Positions 24,217-32,746 of a DNA stretch of 64,000 nucleotides are shown in pieces. Position 1 is the stretch's first letter; each line of letters opens with the position of its first letter. The notes under the pieces were generated by a model, which had not been told where the DNA came from, made no database searches, and was given only the letters and a program-made list of their open reading frames with translations. This stretch comes from Amorphus sp040750475 (lineage in GTDB: Bacteria > Pseudomonadota > Alphaproteobacteria > Rhizobiales > Amorphaceae): assembly GCF_040750475.1 (NCBI RefSeq), contig NZ_JABJVY010000003.1, forward strand, positions 258,410-322,409. Direction: 5' to 3'. Both the position numbers and the translations under genes were made by a program.

Positions 24217-26052
24217 ATGCTGTCCTACTTCGAATCCCTCGTCGATCCTTTGTCTGCCGGTTCCAGCGCGCGTCCGCCCGATCGGCTCGCCGCGTTCGTC
24301 TGGCACTTCGTGCGCCAGGCCTGGAAGACCGTGGCCGCCCTCCTTGTGGTCGCCGGCGTCGTCGCACTGATCGAGGTCAGCCTGTTCGACTTCATCGGCC
24401 GGATCGTCGACATCCTGGCCGACACGCCTCCTGCGGAGCTGTTCTCCCAGCACGGCACGACGCTGTTCTGGATGGCGTTCGTGGCGGTGATCCTGCGCCC
24501 GCTCGCGACCACGCTGCACCTGCTCCTGGTGCATCAGGCGATCGAACCGGGGCTCACCAACCTGGTGCGCTGGCAGACCCACCGCTATGTGCTGCGCCAG
24601 AGTCTGTCCTTCTTTCAGAACGACTTTGCCGGCCGGCTCGCCAACAAGATCATCCAGACCGGCCCGTCGCTGCGCGAGGCGGTCGTCAGCCTGATCGACG
24701 CGATCTGGTATGTGACGATCTACACCGGCAGCGCGCTGGTGCTGTTCGCCCAGGCCGACATCCGGCTCACGATCCCGCTCGTCCTGTGGATCGCCGCCTA
24801 TGTGGCGGTACTTGCCCATTTCGTGCCGAAGGTGAAGGACCAGGCGACGGTCATGTCGGAGGCGCGCTCGATGCTGACCGGGCGGATCGTCGACAGCTAC
24901 ACCAACATCATGACCGTGAAGCTGTTCGCCCATGCCGAGCGCGAGGACGACTATGCCCGCGAGGCGATCGAGGACCATACGGCCAAATTCCAAGTGATGA
25001 TGCGGCGCATCACCGGCATGAACCTGGCGCTGGTCATCATCAACGGGCTTCTGATCGCCGGCACGCTCGGCACCGCGCTGTGGCTGTGGTCCGCCGGCGC
25101 GGTCACCATCGGCGCGATCGCGCTTGCCGCCGGCCTGGTCATGCGGCTAAACGCCATGTCCGGCTGGATCATGTGGGTGGTCACCGGGATCTTCGAAAAT
25201 CTCGGCACGGTCGCGGAAGGCATGGAGGCGATCGCGCGTCCCTACTCCGTCGTCGATCGTGCGGAAGCCCGCCGGCTCGTCGTCTCCGAGGGAGAGATCC
25301 GGTTTCAGGACGTGGCCTTCCACTACGGCCGCGACAAGGGCGTGATCGACCGGTTGAGCCTGACCGTGCCGCCCGGCGAGCGGGTCGGCCTGGTCGGCCG
25401 CTCGGGAGCCGGCAAGTCGACGCTGGTGAACCTGCTCCTGCGCTTTCACGACGTGGAGGCCGGCCGGATCCTGATCGACGACCAGGACATTTCCGAGGTC
25501 TCCCAGGAGAGCCTGAGGGCGGCGATCGGGATGGTCACCCAGGATACTTCGCTGCTGCACCGCTCGGTGCGCGACAACGTCCGCTATGGTCGCCCGAATG
25601 CCGACGACGCCCAGATCTGGACCGCGTTGACGCGCGCCCATGCAGCCGCCTTCGTGCCGGAGCTGGTCGACTTCCACGGCCGCCAAGGCCTGGATGCGCA
25701 TGTCGGCGAACGTGGGGTGAAGCTTTCCGGCGGTCAGCGCCAGCGGATCGCGATCGCGCGGGTTCTTCTGAAGGACGCACCGATCCTAATCCTCGACGAG
25801 GCGACGTCCGCGCTCGATTCGGAGATCGAAGCGGCGATCCAGGAGGACCTGGAGGTGCTGATGGAGGGCAAGACGGTGATCGCGATCGCCCACAGGTTGT
25901 CCACCATCGCACAAATGGACCGGCTCGTGGTGATGGAGGCCGGCCGCGTCGTGGAAACCGGCAGTCATGCCGAACTAATCGCCCGGGACGGCATCTATGC
26001 CCGGCTGTGGGCGCGCCAGTCCGGCGGATTCCTGGGCGAGATGGCGTCCTAG
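24217..26052 (+). CDS. ABC exporter, fused permease and ATPase (MsbA/multidrug type)
   Basis: A 611-residue half-transporter that would dimerise in the inner membrane. Residues about 25-330 hold six hydrophobic helices of the type-I exporter fold. The ATPase domain starts about 365: Walker A GRSGAGKSTL, Q-loop in GMVTQDTSLLH, signature LSGGQRQR, Walker B LILDEATSALD and H-loop AIAHRLST are all intact. Homologues exist throughout Hyphomicrobiales as single exporters of unknown substrate. The ATG at 24217 is preferred; the frame is open 22 codons upstream, but that part covers the putative leader hairpin. Exported compound: not deducible. Confidence 0.92.
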   Translation: MLSYFESLVDPLSAGSSARPPDRLAAFVWHFVRQAWKTVAALLVVAGVVALIEVSLFDFIGRIVDILADTPPAELFSQHGTTLFWMAFVAVILRPLATTLHLLLVHQAIEPGLTNLVRWQTHRYVLRQSLSFFQNDFAGRLANKIIQTGPSLREAVVSLIDAIWYVTIYTGSALVLFAQADIRLTIPLVLWIAAYVAVLAHFVPKVKDQATVMSEARSMLTGRIVDSYTNIMTVKLFAHAEREDDYAREAIEDHTAKFQVMMRRITGMNLALVIINGLLIAGTLGTALWLWSAGAVTIGAIALAAGLVMRLNAMSGWIMWVVTGIFENLGTVAEGMEAIARPYSVVDRAEARRLVVSEGEIRFQDVAFHYGRDKGVIDRLSLTVPPGERVGLVGRSGAGKSTLVNLLLRFHDVEAGRILIDDQDISEVSQESLRAAIGMVTQDTSLLHRSVRDNVRYGRPNADDAQIWTALTRAHAAAFVPELVDFHGRQGLDAHVGERGVKLSGGQRQRIAIARVLLKDAPILILDEATSALDSEIEAAIQEDLEVLMEGKTVIAIAHRLSTIAQMDRLVVMEAGRVVETGSHAELIARDGIYARLWARQSGGFLGEMAS

Positions 26053-26070
26053 ATCATAAACTCATAATTC

Positions 26071-26170
26071 CGGACGTTCCGCTTTTCTCCGCTTCACGGA
26101 GCCGATCTAAGTTGTTGTTTCGACGCGTTTGCGACCGTCCAGCCGGGTTCCGGCCTGTCTTGGAAACGCG
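26071..26170 (+). repeat. RIME-like dispersed intergenic repeat, copy 6
   Basis: Diverged full copy after the ABC gene: CGTTCCGCTTTTCTCC, CTAAGTTGTTGTTTCGACGC, then a degenerate second hairpin ending TTGGAAACGCG. Confidence 0.65.
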
Positions 26171-26222
26171 TCGAAACAGCTCATGCCTGCCCTCGCCGGA
26201 ACGGGCAGCGCGCGAACTCAAC

Positions 26223-26699
26223 TCAAAATCGCACCCCGACCGGAAGTCCGCCGAGCTGACGCAGCGCGTCCGCCGCCACGATCCCGACGGAGATCGCCAG
26301 ATTCAGCGAGCGCGCGCCGTCGACCATCGCGATTTTGATCCGCTCATCGGCCGCCGCGTGAACCGTGTCGGGCACCCCGGCGCTCTCGCGCCCGAACAAA
26401 AGCGTGTCCCCGGCTGCGAACTGGAAGCGGTCAAGTGTCGCGCTCGCGCGCGTTGTAAACAGCACCAACCGGCCCCCGCTTGACGCTCTTGCCGCCTGAA
26501 ACGCCTCCCAGGAGGCATGCCGCACCAGCGCGGCCCGCTCCAGATAGTCGAGGCCGGCCCGCCTGAGCGCCTTGTCCGACAGCGTGAAGCCCGCGGGCTC
26601 GATCAGATCGACCGCCAACCCGAAACAGGCGGCGGTGCGCAGGATCGTCCCGGTATTCTGCGGAATGTCAGGTTGATAGAGCGCAAGGCGAATCGTCAT
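26223..26699 (-). CDS. trmL: tRNA (cytidine/uridine-34-2'-O)-methyltransferase
   Basis: A 158-residue SPOUT-class enzyme that methylates the ribose of the wobble base in tRNA-Leu isoacceptors, using SAM, in the cytosol. Motifs: LYQPDIPQNTGTILRTAACFGLAVDLIEP at the start; LLFGRESAGVPDTVH (about 100-114) and SLNLAISVGIVAADALRQ at the end form the SAM-binding trefoil knot. Length matches TrmL (157 in E. coli) and is shorter than TrmH. It stands divergent from the petABC operon, which begins about 250 bases away. Confidence 0.94.
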   Translation of the reverse strand: MTIRLALYQPDIPQNTGTILRTAACFGLAVDLIEPAGFTLSDKALRRAGLDYLERAALVRHASWEAFQAARASSGGRLVLFTTRASATLDRFQFAAGDTLLFGRESAGVPDTVHAAADERIKIAMVDGARSLNLAISVGIVAADALRQLGGLPVGVRF

Positions 26700-26953
26700 T
26701 TACGGGAAAGCTCGCAAGCGGCAGGCGGACGCGCCAACCACACTCGATTGGCAGTTTTGCGACAATCCGTCCATCGCAACGGCTCGCCACTGGACAACCG
26801 CATGAAGGGGTGCAAAAACGCAAGCGGTTCTAAAAGAGCCGATTGTGGCGGCTTCCATCGGGTGCCTGGATCGTCCAATCTTCGGGTAACCAAAGCGTCC
26901 GCACGAGCCGCTATCACAACAAAGATCCTCATCGGCATCAAAGGGAGCCGACC

Positions 26954-27514
26954 TTGGCGAGCATGGATTCGTCGGAACCGACCCGCCGCGACTTTATGTA
27001 CCTGGCAACAGGCGCTTTTGGCGCCGTCGGCGTTGCGGCCGTGGCTTGGCCTTTCATCGACCAAATGAACCCGGACGCCGCTGCCCTGGCACTGGCCACC
27101 ACCGAGGTGGACGTGTCGGCGATGGCTCCGGGTCAATCGATCACCGTGAGTTGGCGCGGCAAGCCGGTCTTCATCCGCTATCGGACCGAAGACGAGATCA
27201 ACTCGGCAAAGGACGTGCCGCTGTCCGATCTCAAGGACCCGATCGCCCGCAACGAGAATCTCCAGGCCGATGCGCCGGCGACGGACCAGAACCGCGCGGC
27301 TCCCGAAAAGGAGCCCTGGCTGATCATGGTAGGCATCTGCACCCATCTCGGCTGCGTGCCGATTGGCGAAGCCGGTGCGTTCAACGGCTGGTTCTGCCCC
27401 TGCCACGGCTCCGTCTACGATACGGCCGGCCGCATCCGCAGTGGTCCGGCGCCGGAGAACCTGCTTATCCCGACCTACGAATTCACCGCCGATACCGTCA
27501 TTCGGATCGGCTGA
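26954..27514 (+). CDS. petA: Ubiquinol-cytochrome c reductase, Rieske iron-sulfur subunit
   Basis: The 2Fe-2S subunit of the cytochrome bc1 complex, passing an electron from ubiquinol to cytochrome c1. The 186-residue protein has a Tat-like N-terminus, TRRDFMYLATGAFGAVGVAAVAWPFI, serving as membrane anchor. The two cluster-binding boxes are CTHLGC (after VGI) and CPCHGS (after GWF), both complete with their Cys and His ligands. GSVYDTAGRIRSGPAPENL then leads to the end. The TTG at 26954 has AAGGGAG at a spacing of six; the ATG at 26963 would be too far from it. First gene of petABC. Confidence 0.95.
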   Translation: MASMDSSEPTRRDFMYLATGAFGAVGVAAVAWPFIDQMNPDAAALALATTEVDVSAMAPGQSITVSWRGKPVFIRYRTEDEINSAKDVPLSDLKDPIARNENLQADAPATDQNRAAPEKEPWLIMVGICTHLGCVPIGEAGAFNGWFCPCHGSVYDTAGRIRSGPAPENLLIPTYEFTADTVIRIG

Positions 27515-27536
27515 CGGGCGAGAAGGTAATCCATAG

Positions 27537-28814
27537 ATGTCCGGACACTCGACCTATCAGCCGCAGGGCAAATTCGCGAAGTGGCTCGATTCGCGGCTTC
27601 CAATTCTGACCCTGATGAACGCGCAGGCGATCGACTTCCCGACGCCGCGCAACCTCAACTATTTTTGGACCTTCGGCGCCATCTTGATGATGATGCTGGT
27701 GGTGCAGATCGTCACCGGCATCGTGCTGGCGATGCACTACACCGCCAACGTCGATTTGGCGTTCGAGTCGGTCGAGAAGATCATGCGCGACGTGAACTTC
27801 GGCTGGCTTCTACGCTACATGCACGCCAACGGCGCGTCGATGTTCTTCATCGCCGTCTACATCCACATCTTCCGCGGCCTCTACTACGGCTCCTACAAGG
27901 CGCCCCGCGAGATCCTGTGGATCCTCGGCGTGGTGATCTTCCTGCTCATGATGGCCACCGGCTTCATGGGCTACGTGCTGCCCTGGGGCCAGATGTCCTT
28001 CTGGGGCGCCACCGTGATCACCAACCTGTTCTCGGCGATCCCGCTCATCGGCGAATCGATCGTGCAGTGGCTGTGGGGCGGTTTCTCGGTCGCGAACCCG
28101 ACGCTGAACCGCTTCTTCGCGCTTCACTATCTGCTGCCGTTCATGATCCTCGGCGTCGTGATCCTGCACATCTGGGCGCTGCACGTTCCCGGCAACAACA
28201 ACCCGACCGGCGTGTCGGTGAAGTCGAACCAGGATACGGTTCCGTTCCACCCTTACATCACCATCAAAGATACGTTCGCGATGGTGTTGTTCTGCCTGTT
28301 CTTCGGCTGGTTCCTGTTCTACATCCCGAACTATCTCGGCCACCCGGACAACTACATCCCGGCCGACCCGCTGGTGACGCCGGCGCACATCGTCCCGGAA
28401 TGGTACTTCCTGCCCTTCTACGCGATCCTGCGCGCCGTGCCCTCTAAGCTCGGCGGCGTGATCGCCATGTTCGGCGCGATCGCGGTGCTGTTCATTCTGC
28501 CGTGGCTCGACACCTCCAAGGTCCGCTCCGGTGCGTTCCGGCCGATGTTCCGCCCCTTCTTCTGGGTGTTCGTGCTGGTCTGCATCATCCTCGGCTGGCT
28601 CGGGTCGCAGCCGGCGGAAGGGGTCTACGTGATCCTCGCGCGGATCGGGATGGTCTACTACTTCGCCTTCTTCCTGATCATCCTGCCGGTCCTCGGCCTG
28701 ATCGAGCGGACCACGCCGCTGCCGGCTTCGATCGCGGAATCGGTGCTTGGCAAGTCGGGTGGCGGTAGCGCGCAACCGGCCGGCTCCACGGCCGCACCTG
28801 CGGACAAAGGGTGA
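27537..28814 (+). CDS. petB: Cytochrome b subunit of the bc1 complex
   Basis: The 425-residue, eight-helix membrane core that binds hemes bL and bH and both quinone sites. Visible features: the first helix with IVTGIVLAMHYTANVDLAF, RYMHANGASMFFIAVYIHIFRGLYYGSYKAPRE with a haem His pair, GFMGYVLPWGQMSFWGATVITNLFSAIP, HYLLPFMILGVVILHIWALH with the second pair, and the PEWYFLPFYAILRA Qo-site motif. It begins 22 bases after petA and overlaps the start region of petC. Bacterial bc1 of alphaproteobacteria has this length; petB and petC are separate genes here, not a fused fbcH. Confidence 0.97.
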   Translation: MSGHSTYQPQGKFAKWLDSRLPILTLMNAQAIDFPTPRNLNYFWTFGAILMMMLVVQIVTGIVLAMHYTANVDLAFESVEKIMRDVNFGWLLRYMHANGASMFFIAVYIHIFRGLYYGSYKAPREILWILGVVIFLLMMATGFMGYVLPWGQMSFWGATVITNLFSAIPLIGESIVQWLWGGFSVANPTLNRFFALHYLLPFMILGVVILHIWALHVPGNNNPTGVSVKSNQDTVPFHPYITIKDTFAMVLFCLFFGWFLFYIPNYLGHPDNYIPADPLVTPAHIVPEWYFLPFYAILRAVPSKLGGVIAMFGAIAVLFILPWLDTSKVRSGAFRPMFRPFFWVFVLVCIILGWLGSQPAEGVYVILARIGMVYYFAFFLIILPVLGLIERTTPLPASIAESVLGKSGGGSAQPAGSTAAPADKG

Positions 28815-28822
28815 GCGGGGAT

Positions 28823-29686
28823 ATGCCAGTGACACGGAAAAAACCGATGACCATTCGGCTCAGCCTGGCGCTTGTCCTCGGCCTCGCCGGCGCCGCACTC
28901 ACCGGCCCGTCGGCATCCGCAGCAGAGGGAGCGCCGCATATCCCGAAGGAGAGCTGGTCGTTCTCCGGCCCGTTCGGCCACTACGATCCGGCCCAGCTCC
29001 AGCGCGGCTTCAAAATCTATCAGGAGGTCTGCTCAGCCTGTCACTCCATGGAGTATGTGGCGATCCGGACCCTGGGCAGCGACAGCGGCCCTTACTTCTC
29101 CGAGGCCGCGGTCAAAGAGATCGCGTCGGGCTACCAGATCGAAGACGGGCCGAACGACCAGGGCGAGATGTACGAGCGGCCGGGCCGGCCCTCCGATCAC
29201 TTCCCGCCGCCGTTCCCGAACGAGGAGTCCGCCCGCCTGGCCAATGGCGGCGCCTATCCGCCGGACCTGTCGCTGATCGCGAAGGCCCGCGCGGCACACG
29301 CCGGCTTCCCGTGGTTCGTGTTCGACGCCCTGACCCAGTACCAGGAGGCTGGGCCGGACTATATCTATGCGCTCCTCACCCACTATGAGGAAGCGCCGGA
29401 AGGCGTCGAGCTCTCGCCCGGCATGTACTACAACACCGCCTTTTTGAGCGGTAACCAGATCGCGATGCCGCCGCCACTGTCCGATGGTCAGGTAGAATAT
29501 ACCGACGGCACCCCGGAAACCGTCGATCAGTATGCGCGCGACATTTCCGCCTTCCTGATGTGGGCCGCCGAGCCCAAGCTGGAAGAGCGCAAGCAGGTCG
29601 GCTTCAAGGTGATGGTGTTTCTGGTGGTGTTCGCCGGGCTCCTGTACTTCACCAAGCGGAAGATCTGGAGCGACGTGGCGCACTGA
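28823..29686 (+). CDS. petC: Cytochrome c1 subunit of the bc1 complex
   Basis: Takes electrons from the Rieske protein and passes them to a soluble cytochrome c. About 287 residues. A signal peptide ends SASAAEG. The haem motif CSACH is in IYQEVCSACHSMEYVAIRTL; the sixth-ligand Met lies in NQIAMPPPLSDGQVEY. The C-terminal anchor is KVMVFLVVFAGLLYFTKRKIW. The ATG at 28823 is used, but a GTG at 28811 overlapping the petB stop, or an ATG at 28850, are also possible. A strong terminator follows, closing the operon. Confidence 0.95.
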   Translation: MPVTRKKPMTIRLSLALVLGLAGAALTGPSASAAEGAPHIPKESWSFSGPFGHYDPAQLQRGFKIYQEVCSACHSMEYVAIRTLGSDSGPYFSEAAVKEIASGYQIEDGPNDQGEMYERPGRPSDHFPPPFPNEESARLANGGAYPPDLSLIAKARAAHAGFPWFVFDALTQYQEAGPDYIYALLTHYEEAPEGVELSPGMYYNTAFLSGNQIAMPPPLSDGQVEYTDGTPETVDQYARDISAFLMWAAEPKLEERKQVGFKVMVFLVVFAGLLYFTKRKIWSDVAH

Positions 29687-29712
29687 TCCGCCCCGCACCA
29701 ATTGCGAATGCG

Positions 29713-29745
29713 AAAACGCCCGAGCTTCGGCTCGGGCGTTTTTTT
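29713..29745 (+). terminator. Intrinsic terminator of petABC
   Basis: ACGCCCGAGC, the tetraloop TTCG, GCTCGGGCGT, then a run of seven T residues: a near-ideal Rho-independent terminator 27 bases after petC. The four A residues in front of the stem make it partly two-way. The next 220 bases to the following gene hold nothing I recognise. Confidence 0.93.
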
Positions 29746-29964
29746 GTTTTCGACGGTCACAAAGGCCCCTGATGGAAATCCCGACACATCTCATCCGCTA
29801 TCGTTGACGTTGGACATGTCCTGAGGAGGAGCCGCAAAGAGAGCCCACGCGGCGGGCGAGCAAAAAACCTGCGGCAGCGAGAGGATCGCCCGCTCGCTAT
29901 CTCGTGCTGATGTGGCAGCTACGGGCGGCGAAGGACGTGGACGCCAGGGCGCGTTCTCTGCCGC

Positions 29965-30555
29965 TCAGAACCCTGCCAACCGGTTGATGGTCTCTCCGAT
30001 CACCAGGCTCAAAAGCAGGTCGAGAACGACGATCCCGATGGTGGTGGCGATCGCCGTCTGGAGCGCGATCCGGGTGATCAGATACTGATAGCGGATGATC
30101 AGGATCACGGTCGCCAGGAACAGAATCGCGGCGAATTCCTGCCCGATCAGACCGGCGGCGAACAGCACCGACGGCAGCACCGAGATCGACATAGCGAGCG
30201 GGCCGGCCCAGTTGCGGGCGACCACGAATGCGCCGTAGCGCTTGGCGATGCCCAGCGGTCGGGCCAGCACGACCAGCACCAGCGGCAGCGCGACCCAATC
30301 GATCCCGAGCCCGACGATCTTCCAGGCGAAAAACCAGAACATTGGGAAGCCGTCGGCCGGTACGCCGGAGAGCTCCAGCAGGCGAACCTCCGCCAGCACC
30401 GAGATCAGATAGGGCGGCAACACCAAAATGATCACCGCGAACGAGCGGAAGAAGCCGTCGGCGGAGACGTCGAAGGCTTGCATGCCCTCGCGGCGATTGA
30501 GGAACAAGGCCCACGCACCGGAGAGCGAGCGGGCGATCTCCCCGCGGGTTAGCAT
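29965..30555 (-). CDS. Membrane protein of unknown function, end of the dap cluster
   Basis: A 196-residue protein with five or six predicted helices. After the polar start MLTRGEIARSLSGAWALFLNRREG, hydrophobic stretches run through FAVIILVLPPYLISVL, WFFAWKIVGLGIDWVALPLVLVVLA, AMSISVLPSVLFAAGLI and later. No known transport or enzymatic motif is visible. Its start overlaps the dapE stop by seven bases, so it is the last gene of the dapD-DUF805-DUF805-dapE run and probably co-translated. The link to lysine biosynthesis may be only positional. I do not recognise the family. Confidence 0.7.
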   Translation of the reverse strand: MLTRGEIARSLSGAWALFLNRREGMQAFDVSADGFFRSFAVIILVLPPYLISVLAEVRLLELSGVPADGFPMFWFFAWKIVGLGIDWVALPLVLVVLARPLGIAKRYGAFVVARNWAGPLAMSISVLPSVLFAAGLIGQEFAAILFLATVILIIRYQYLITRIALQTAIATTIGIVVLDLLLSLVIGETINRLAGF

Positions 30556-31775
30556 CCCGCGGCCCTCTCCCCCTCGCCGCCGGTCAGAACCGCCGACACG
30601 AACCGGCGATAGATTTCGGTGAGGGTTTCCACATCCGCGACCGGCACGCGCTCATCGACCTGATGCATGGTGTCGCCGACCAGCCCGAACTCGATCACCG
30701 GGCAGTATTTCTGCACGAATCGGGCATCGGAGGACCCTCCCGCGGTGGAAAGCTCCGGCCGCTGCCCGGTCACCCCGGCCACGGCGTCGCAGAGCGTCTG
30801 GGCAAGCCGCTCGTCACGGGTGAAGAACGCCTCGGCCGGCCGCTCCCAGCCGATTTCCGTCCGGATGCCTTCCGGCGTGGCGGCATGAATCCGGCGCAGA
30901 AGCTCATCCTTCAAGCTGTCGGAGGTCCAGGTGTCGTTGAAGCGCACATTGAAGCGCAGCTCGACCCGCCCGGGGATGACGTTGAATGCCCGGTTGCCGG
31001 TGTCGACCGAAACGATCTCCAGATTGGACGGCTGGAATCCCTTCGATCCCTGATCGAGCGGTGAACCCGTCAACGCCTGGGCAATGGCAAGCATGGCCGG
31101 CATCGGATTTTGGGCCCGGTGCGGATAGGCTGCATGTCCCTGCCGACCGAAGATCCCGAGCGTTCCCGACAACGAGCCGCGCCGGCCGACCTTGGCCATA
31201 TCGCCGAGCCGATCGACATTGGTCGGCTCGCCAACCAGCGCCGCATCGAACGCCATGCCACGGGATTCGCACCAACCCAGCACCTTGTCGGTGCCGTTGA
31301 TGCCCGGCCCCTCCTCATCGCCCGTGATCAGGAGCGTGACACGGCCGGCATCCGGCCAGCCCGTCTCCCGCAGCCGAGCGATCGCCGACACGAACGCCGC
31401 CACTCCGCCTTTCATATCCACGGCGCCGCGACCATAAAGTAGGCCGTCGTCGATCACGCCGGAAAAGGGCGGATGGCGCCACGTGTCCGCATCGCCGGGC
31501 GGCACCACGTCGGTGTGACCGGCGAACATGAGATGCGGGCCCCCCTCGCCGATCGTGGCCACCAGATTCTCCACGTCCGGGGTGCCCTGCTCGCTGAAAC
31601 GGATCCGCTCCACTGCAAAGCCCAACCGACGAAGGGCGGCCTCCAGCAGGTCGAGCGCTCCGCCCTCCTCCGGCGTCACACTCGGACAGGCGATGAGCGC
31701 TTGCAGCAGCGCAACCGGATCGGAGAGGTTCTCGGGGACCTCGGGCGACGACGACACCATCGGCGACAATCTCAT
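30549..31775 (-). CDS. dapE: Succinyl-diaminopimelate desuccinylase
   Basis: Removes succinate from N-succinyl-LL-2,6-diaminopimelate, giving diaminopimelate for peptidoglycan and lysine; a two-zinc M20 amidohydrolase of the cytosol. Motifs in the 408-residue protein: MFAGHTDVVPPGD with the first zinc His, GRGAVDMKGG with the bridging Asp, ITGDEEGPGINGT with the catalytic Glu pair, and FGLVGDTMHQVDERV with the last His. About 20 residues precede the usual start, but the ATGA overlap with the DUF805 gene supports this ATG. Paired with dapD three genes upstream, it covers two steps of the succinylase branch. Confidence 0.96.
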   Translation of the reverse strand: MRLSPMVSSSPEVPENLSDPVALLQALIACPSVTPEEGGALDLLEAALRRLGFAVERIRFSEQGTPDVENLVATIGEGGPHLMFAGHTDVVPPGDADTWRHPPFSGVIDDGLLYGRGAVDMKGGVAAFVSAIARLRETGWPDAGRVTLLITGDEEGPGINGTDKVLGWCESRGMAFDAALVGEPTNVDRLGDMAKVGRRGSLSGTLGIFGRQGHAAYPHRAQNPMPAMLAIAQALTGSPLDQGSKGFQPSNLEIVSVDTGNRAFNVIPGRVELRFNVRFNDTWTSDSLKDELLRRIHAATPEGIRTEIGWERPAEAFFTRDERLAQTLCDAVAGVTGQRPELSTAGGSSDARFVQKYCPVIEFGLVGDTMHQVDERVPVADVETLTEIYRRFVSAVLTGGEGERAAGC

Positions 31776-32158
31776 GGCTTGCGGGTATTGGGCGCCGGGC
31801 CGAAGGCGTTCGGCCCCTTCTCTCCGGGGATCAGCCCCAGGACGACGAAGACGGCGAGATTCAAAAGCGGAACGAACAGGAGCGCAGCGAACCAGCCGGA
31901 GAGCCCGCGATCATGCAGCCGCTTGACCGCAAGCGCGACCTCGCTCCACAGCGCGACCAGAAGGATCACCAGAAAGCCGGCATCGACCATCACGGTTTCC
32001 TCGCCCGCCGGGCGATAGGGTGTCAGCGCCACACTCACCAGAAGCGACACGAACAGAAAGCCGAGCCAGAACGGTTCGCGCGAGATCCGTCCATCGAAGC
32101 CGAACGTCACCCACAGCACGGTGGGCAGTTTCCGTCGCGGCTGGGAACCCTGATTCAT
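31772..32158 (-). CDS. DUF805 membrane protein (first of two)
   Basis: A 128-residue inner-membrane protein of family DUF805. Signature parts: FGFDGRISREPFWLGFLF opening the first helix, VKRLHDRGLSGWFAALLFVPLLN in the middle, and PGEKGPNAFGPAPN at the end. The family's function is unknown. It has three or four helices. The stop overlaps the dapE start by four bases (ATGA). The ATG at 32158 is preferred to a GTG two codons upstream. Confidence 0.88.
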   Translation of the reverse strand: MNQGSQPRRKLPTVLWVTFGFDGRISREPFWLGFLFVSLLVSVALTPYRPAGEETVMVDAGFLVILLVALWSEVALAVKRLHDRGLSGWFAALLFVPLLNLAVFVVLGLIPGEKGPNAFGPAPNTRKP

Positions 32159-32218
32159 TACCACCTCATCGACCCGACCCGAGTCCCGCGCGCAAGCGCG
32201 CGCGGCGACTTCCGGATC

Positions 32219-32716
32219 TCAGGTCCGAAACGTTCCATCCTCCCCGGCATCGTCACGACGTGCCTCGCCACCGTCGTGCGGATCCCGCCGAGGCGGCCAC
32301 AAACCGCCCAGAAGCACGGCGAGGGCGAGCAGTCCCAACGCACCGCCGAGGACGGCCAACCGCGGCTCCGTCAGCGCGCCGCAGGGCCCGAGCCGATCCA
32401 GCCGAAGCGCCACGACGGCGACCGGGACCGCAATCACCGGCAGAAAGGCGACCGATTCCGGCCATCCCATGTCCGACAGCCGCTTTGCGCAAATCGCGAG
32501 CAGCATCACCATCCCCAACAGCACCATGACGGCGAGCGCAGCGAAATAGACCCGGCCAAGCACGGCCTGCGGGTTCATGTCGCAGAAGCTGCCCTCGGGC
32601 ACCCGGAAAACCGCCGCAGCGGCCGCCGAATAGAACGCAAGCAGGATCACGCCGAGCCAGAAGACCCCGCGTCCGATGCGGCCGGACCCCGACAGAAGCA
32701 ACTGCTCGAGTGTCAC
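32219..32716 (-). CDS. DUF805-like membrane protein (second, diverged)
   Basis: A 165-residue membrane protein that keeps the DUF805 outline: SGRIGRGVFWLGVILLAFY in place of FDGRISR-x-FW, and ICAKRLSDMGWPESVAFLPVI in place of KRLHDRG. The terminal GExGxNxxGPxP box is lost and replaced by a polar Arg/Asp/Gly-rich tail after LGGLWPPRRDP. Four hydrophobic helices are visible. It lies 30 bases after dapD and 60 before the first DUF805 gene, so it is probably co-transcribed with both. The two may come from an old tandem duplication. Confidence 0.78.
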   Translation of the reverse strand: MTLEQLLLSGSGRIGRGVFWLGVILLAFYSAAAAAVFRVPEGSFCDMNPQAVLGRVYFAALAVMVLLGMVMLLAICAKRLSDMGWPESVAFLPVIAVPVAVVALRLDRLGPCGALTEPRLAVLGGALGLLALAVLLGGLWPPRRDPHDGGEARRDDAGEDGTFRT

Positions 32717-32746
32717 CGCAAGGGTCCCCGTCTGGCGCCATTGCGC

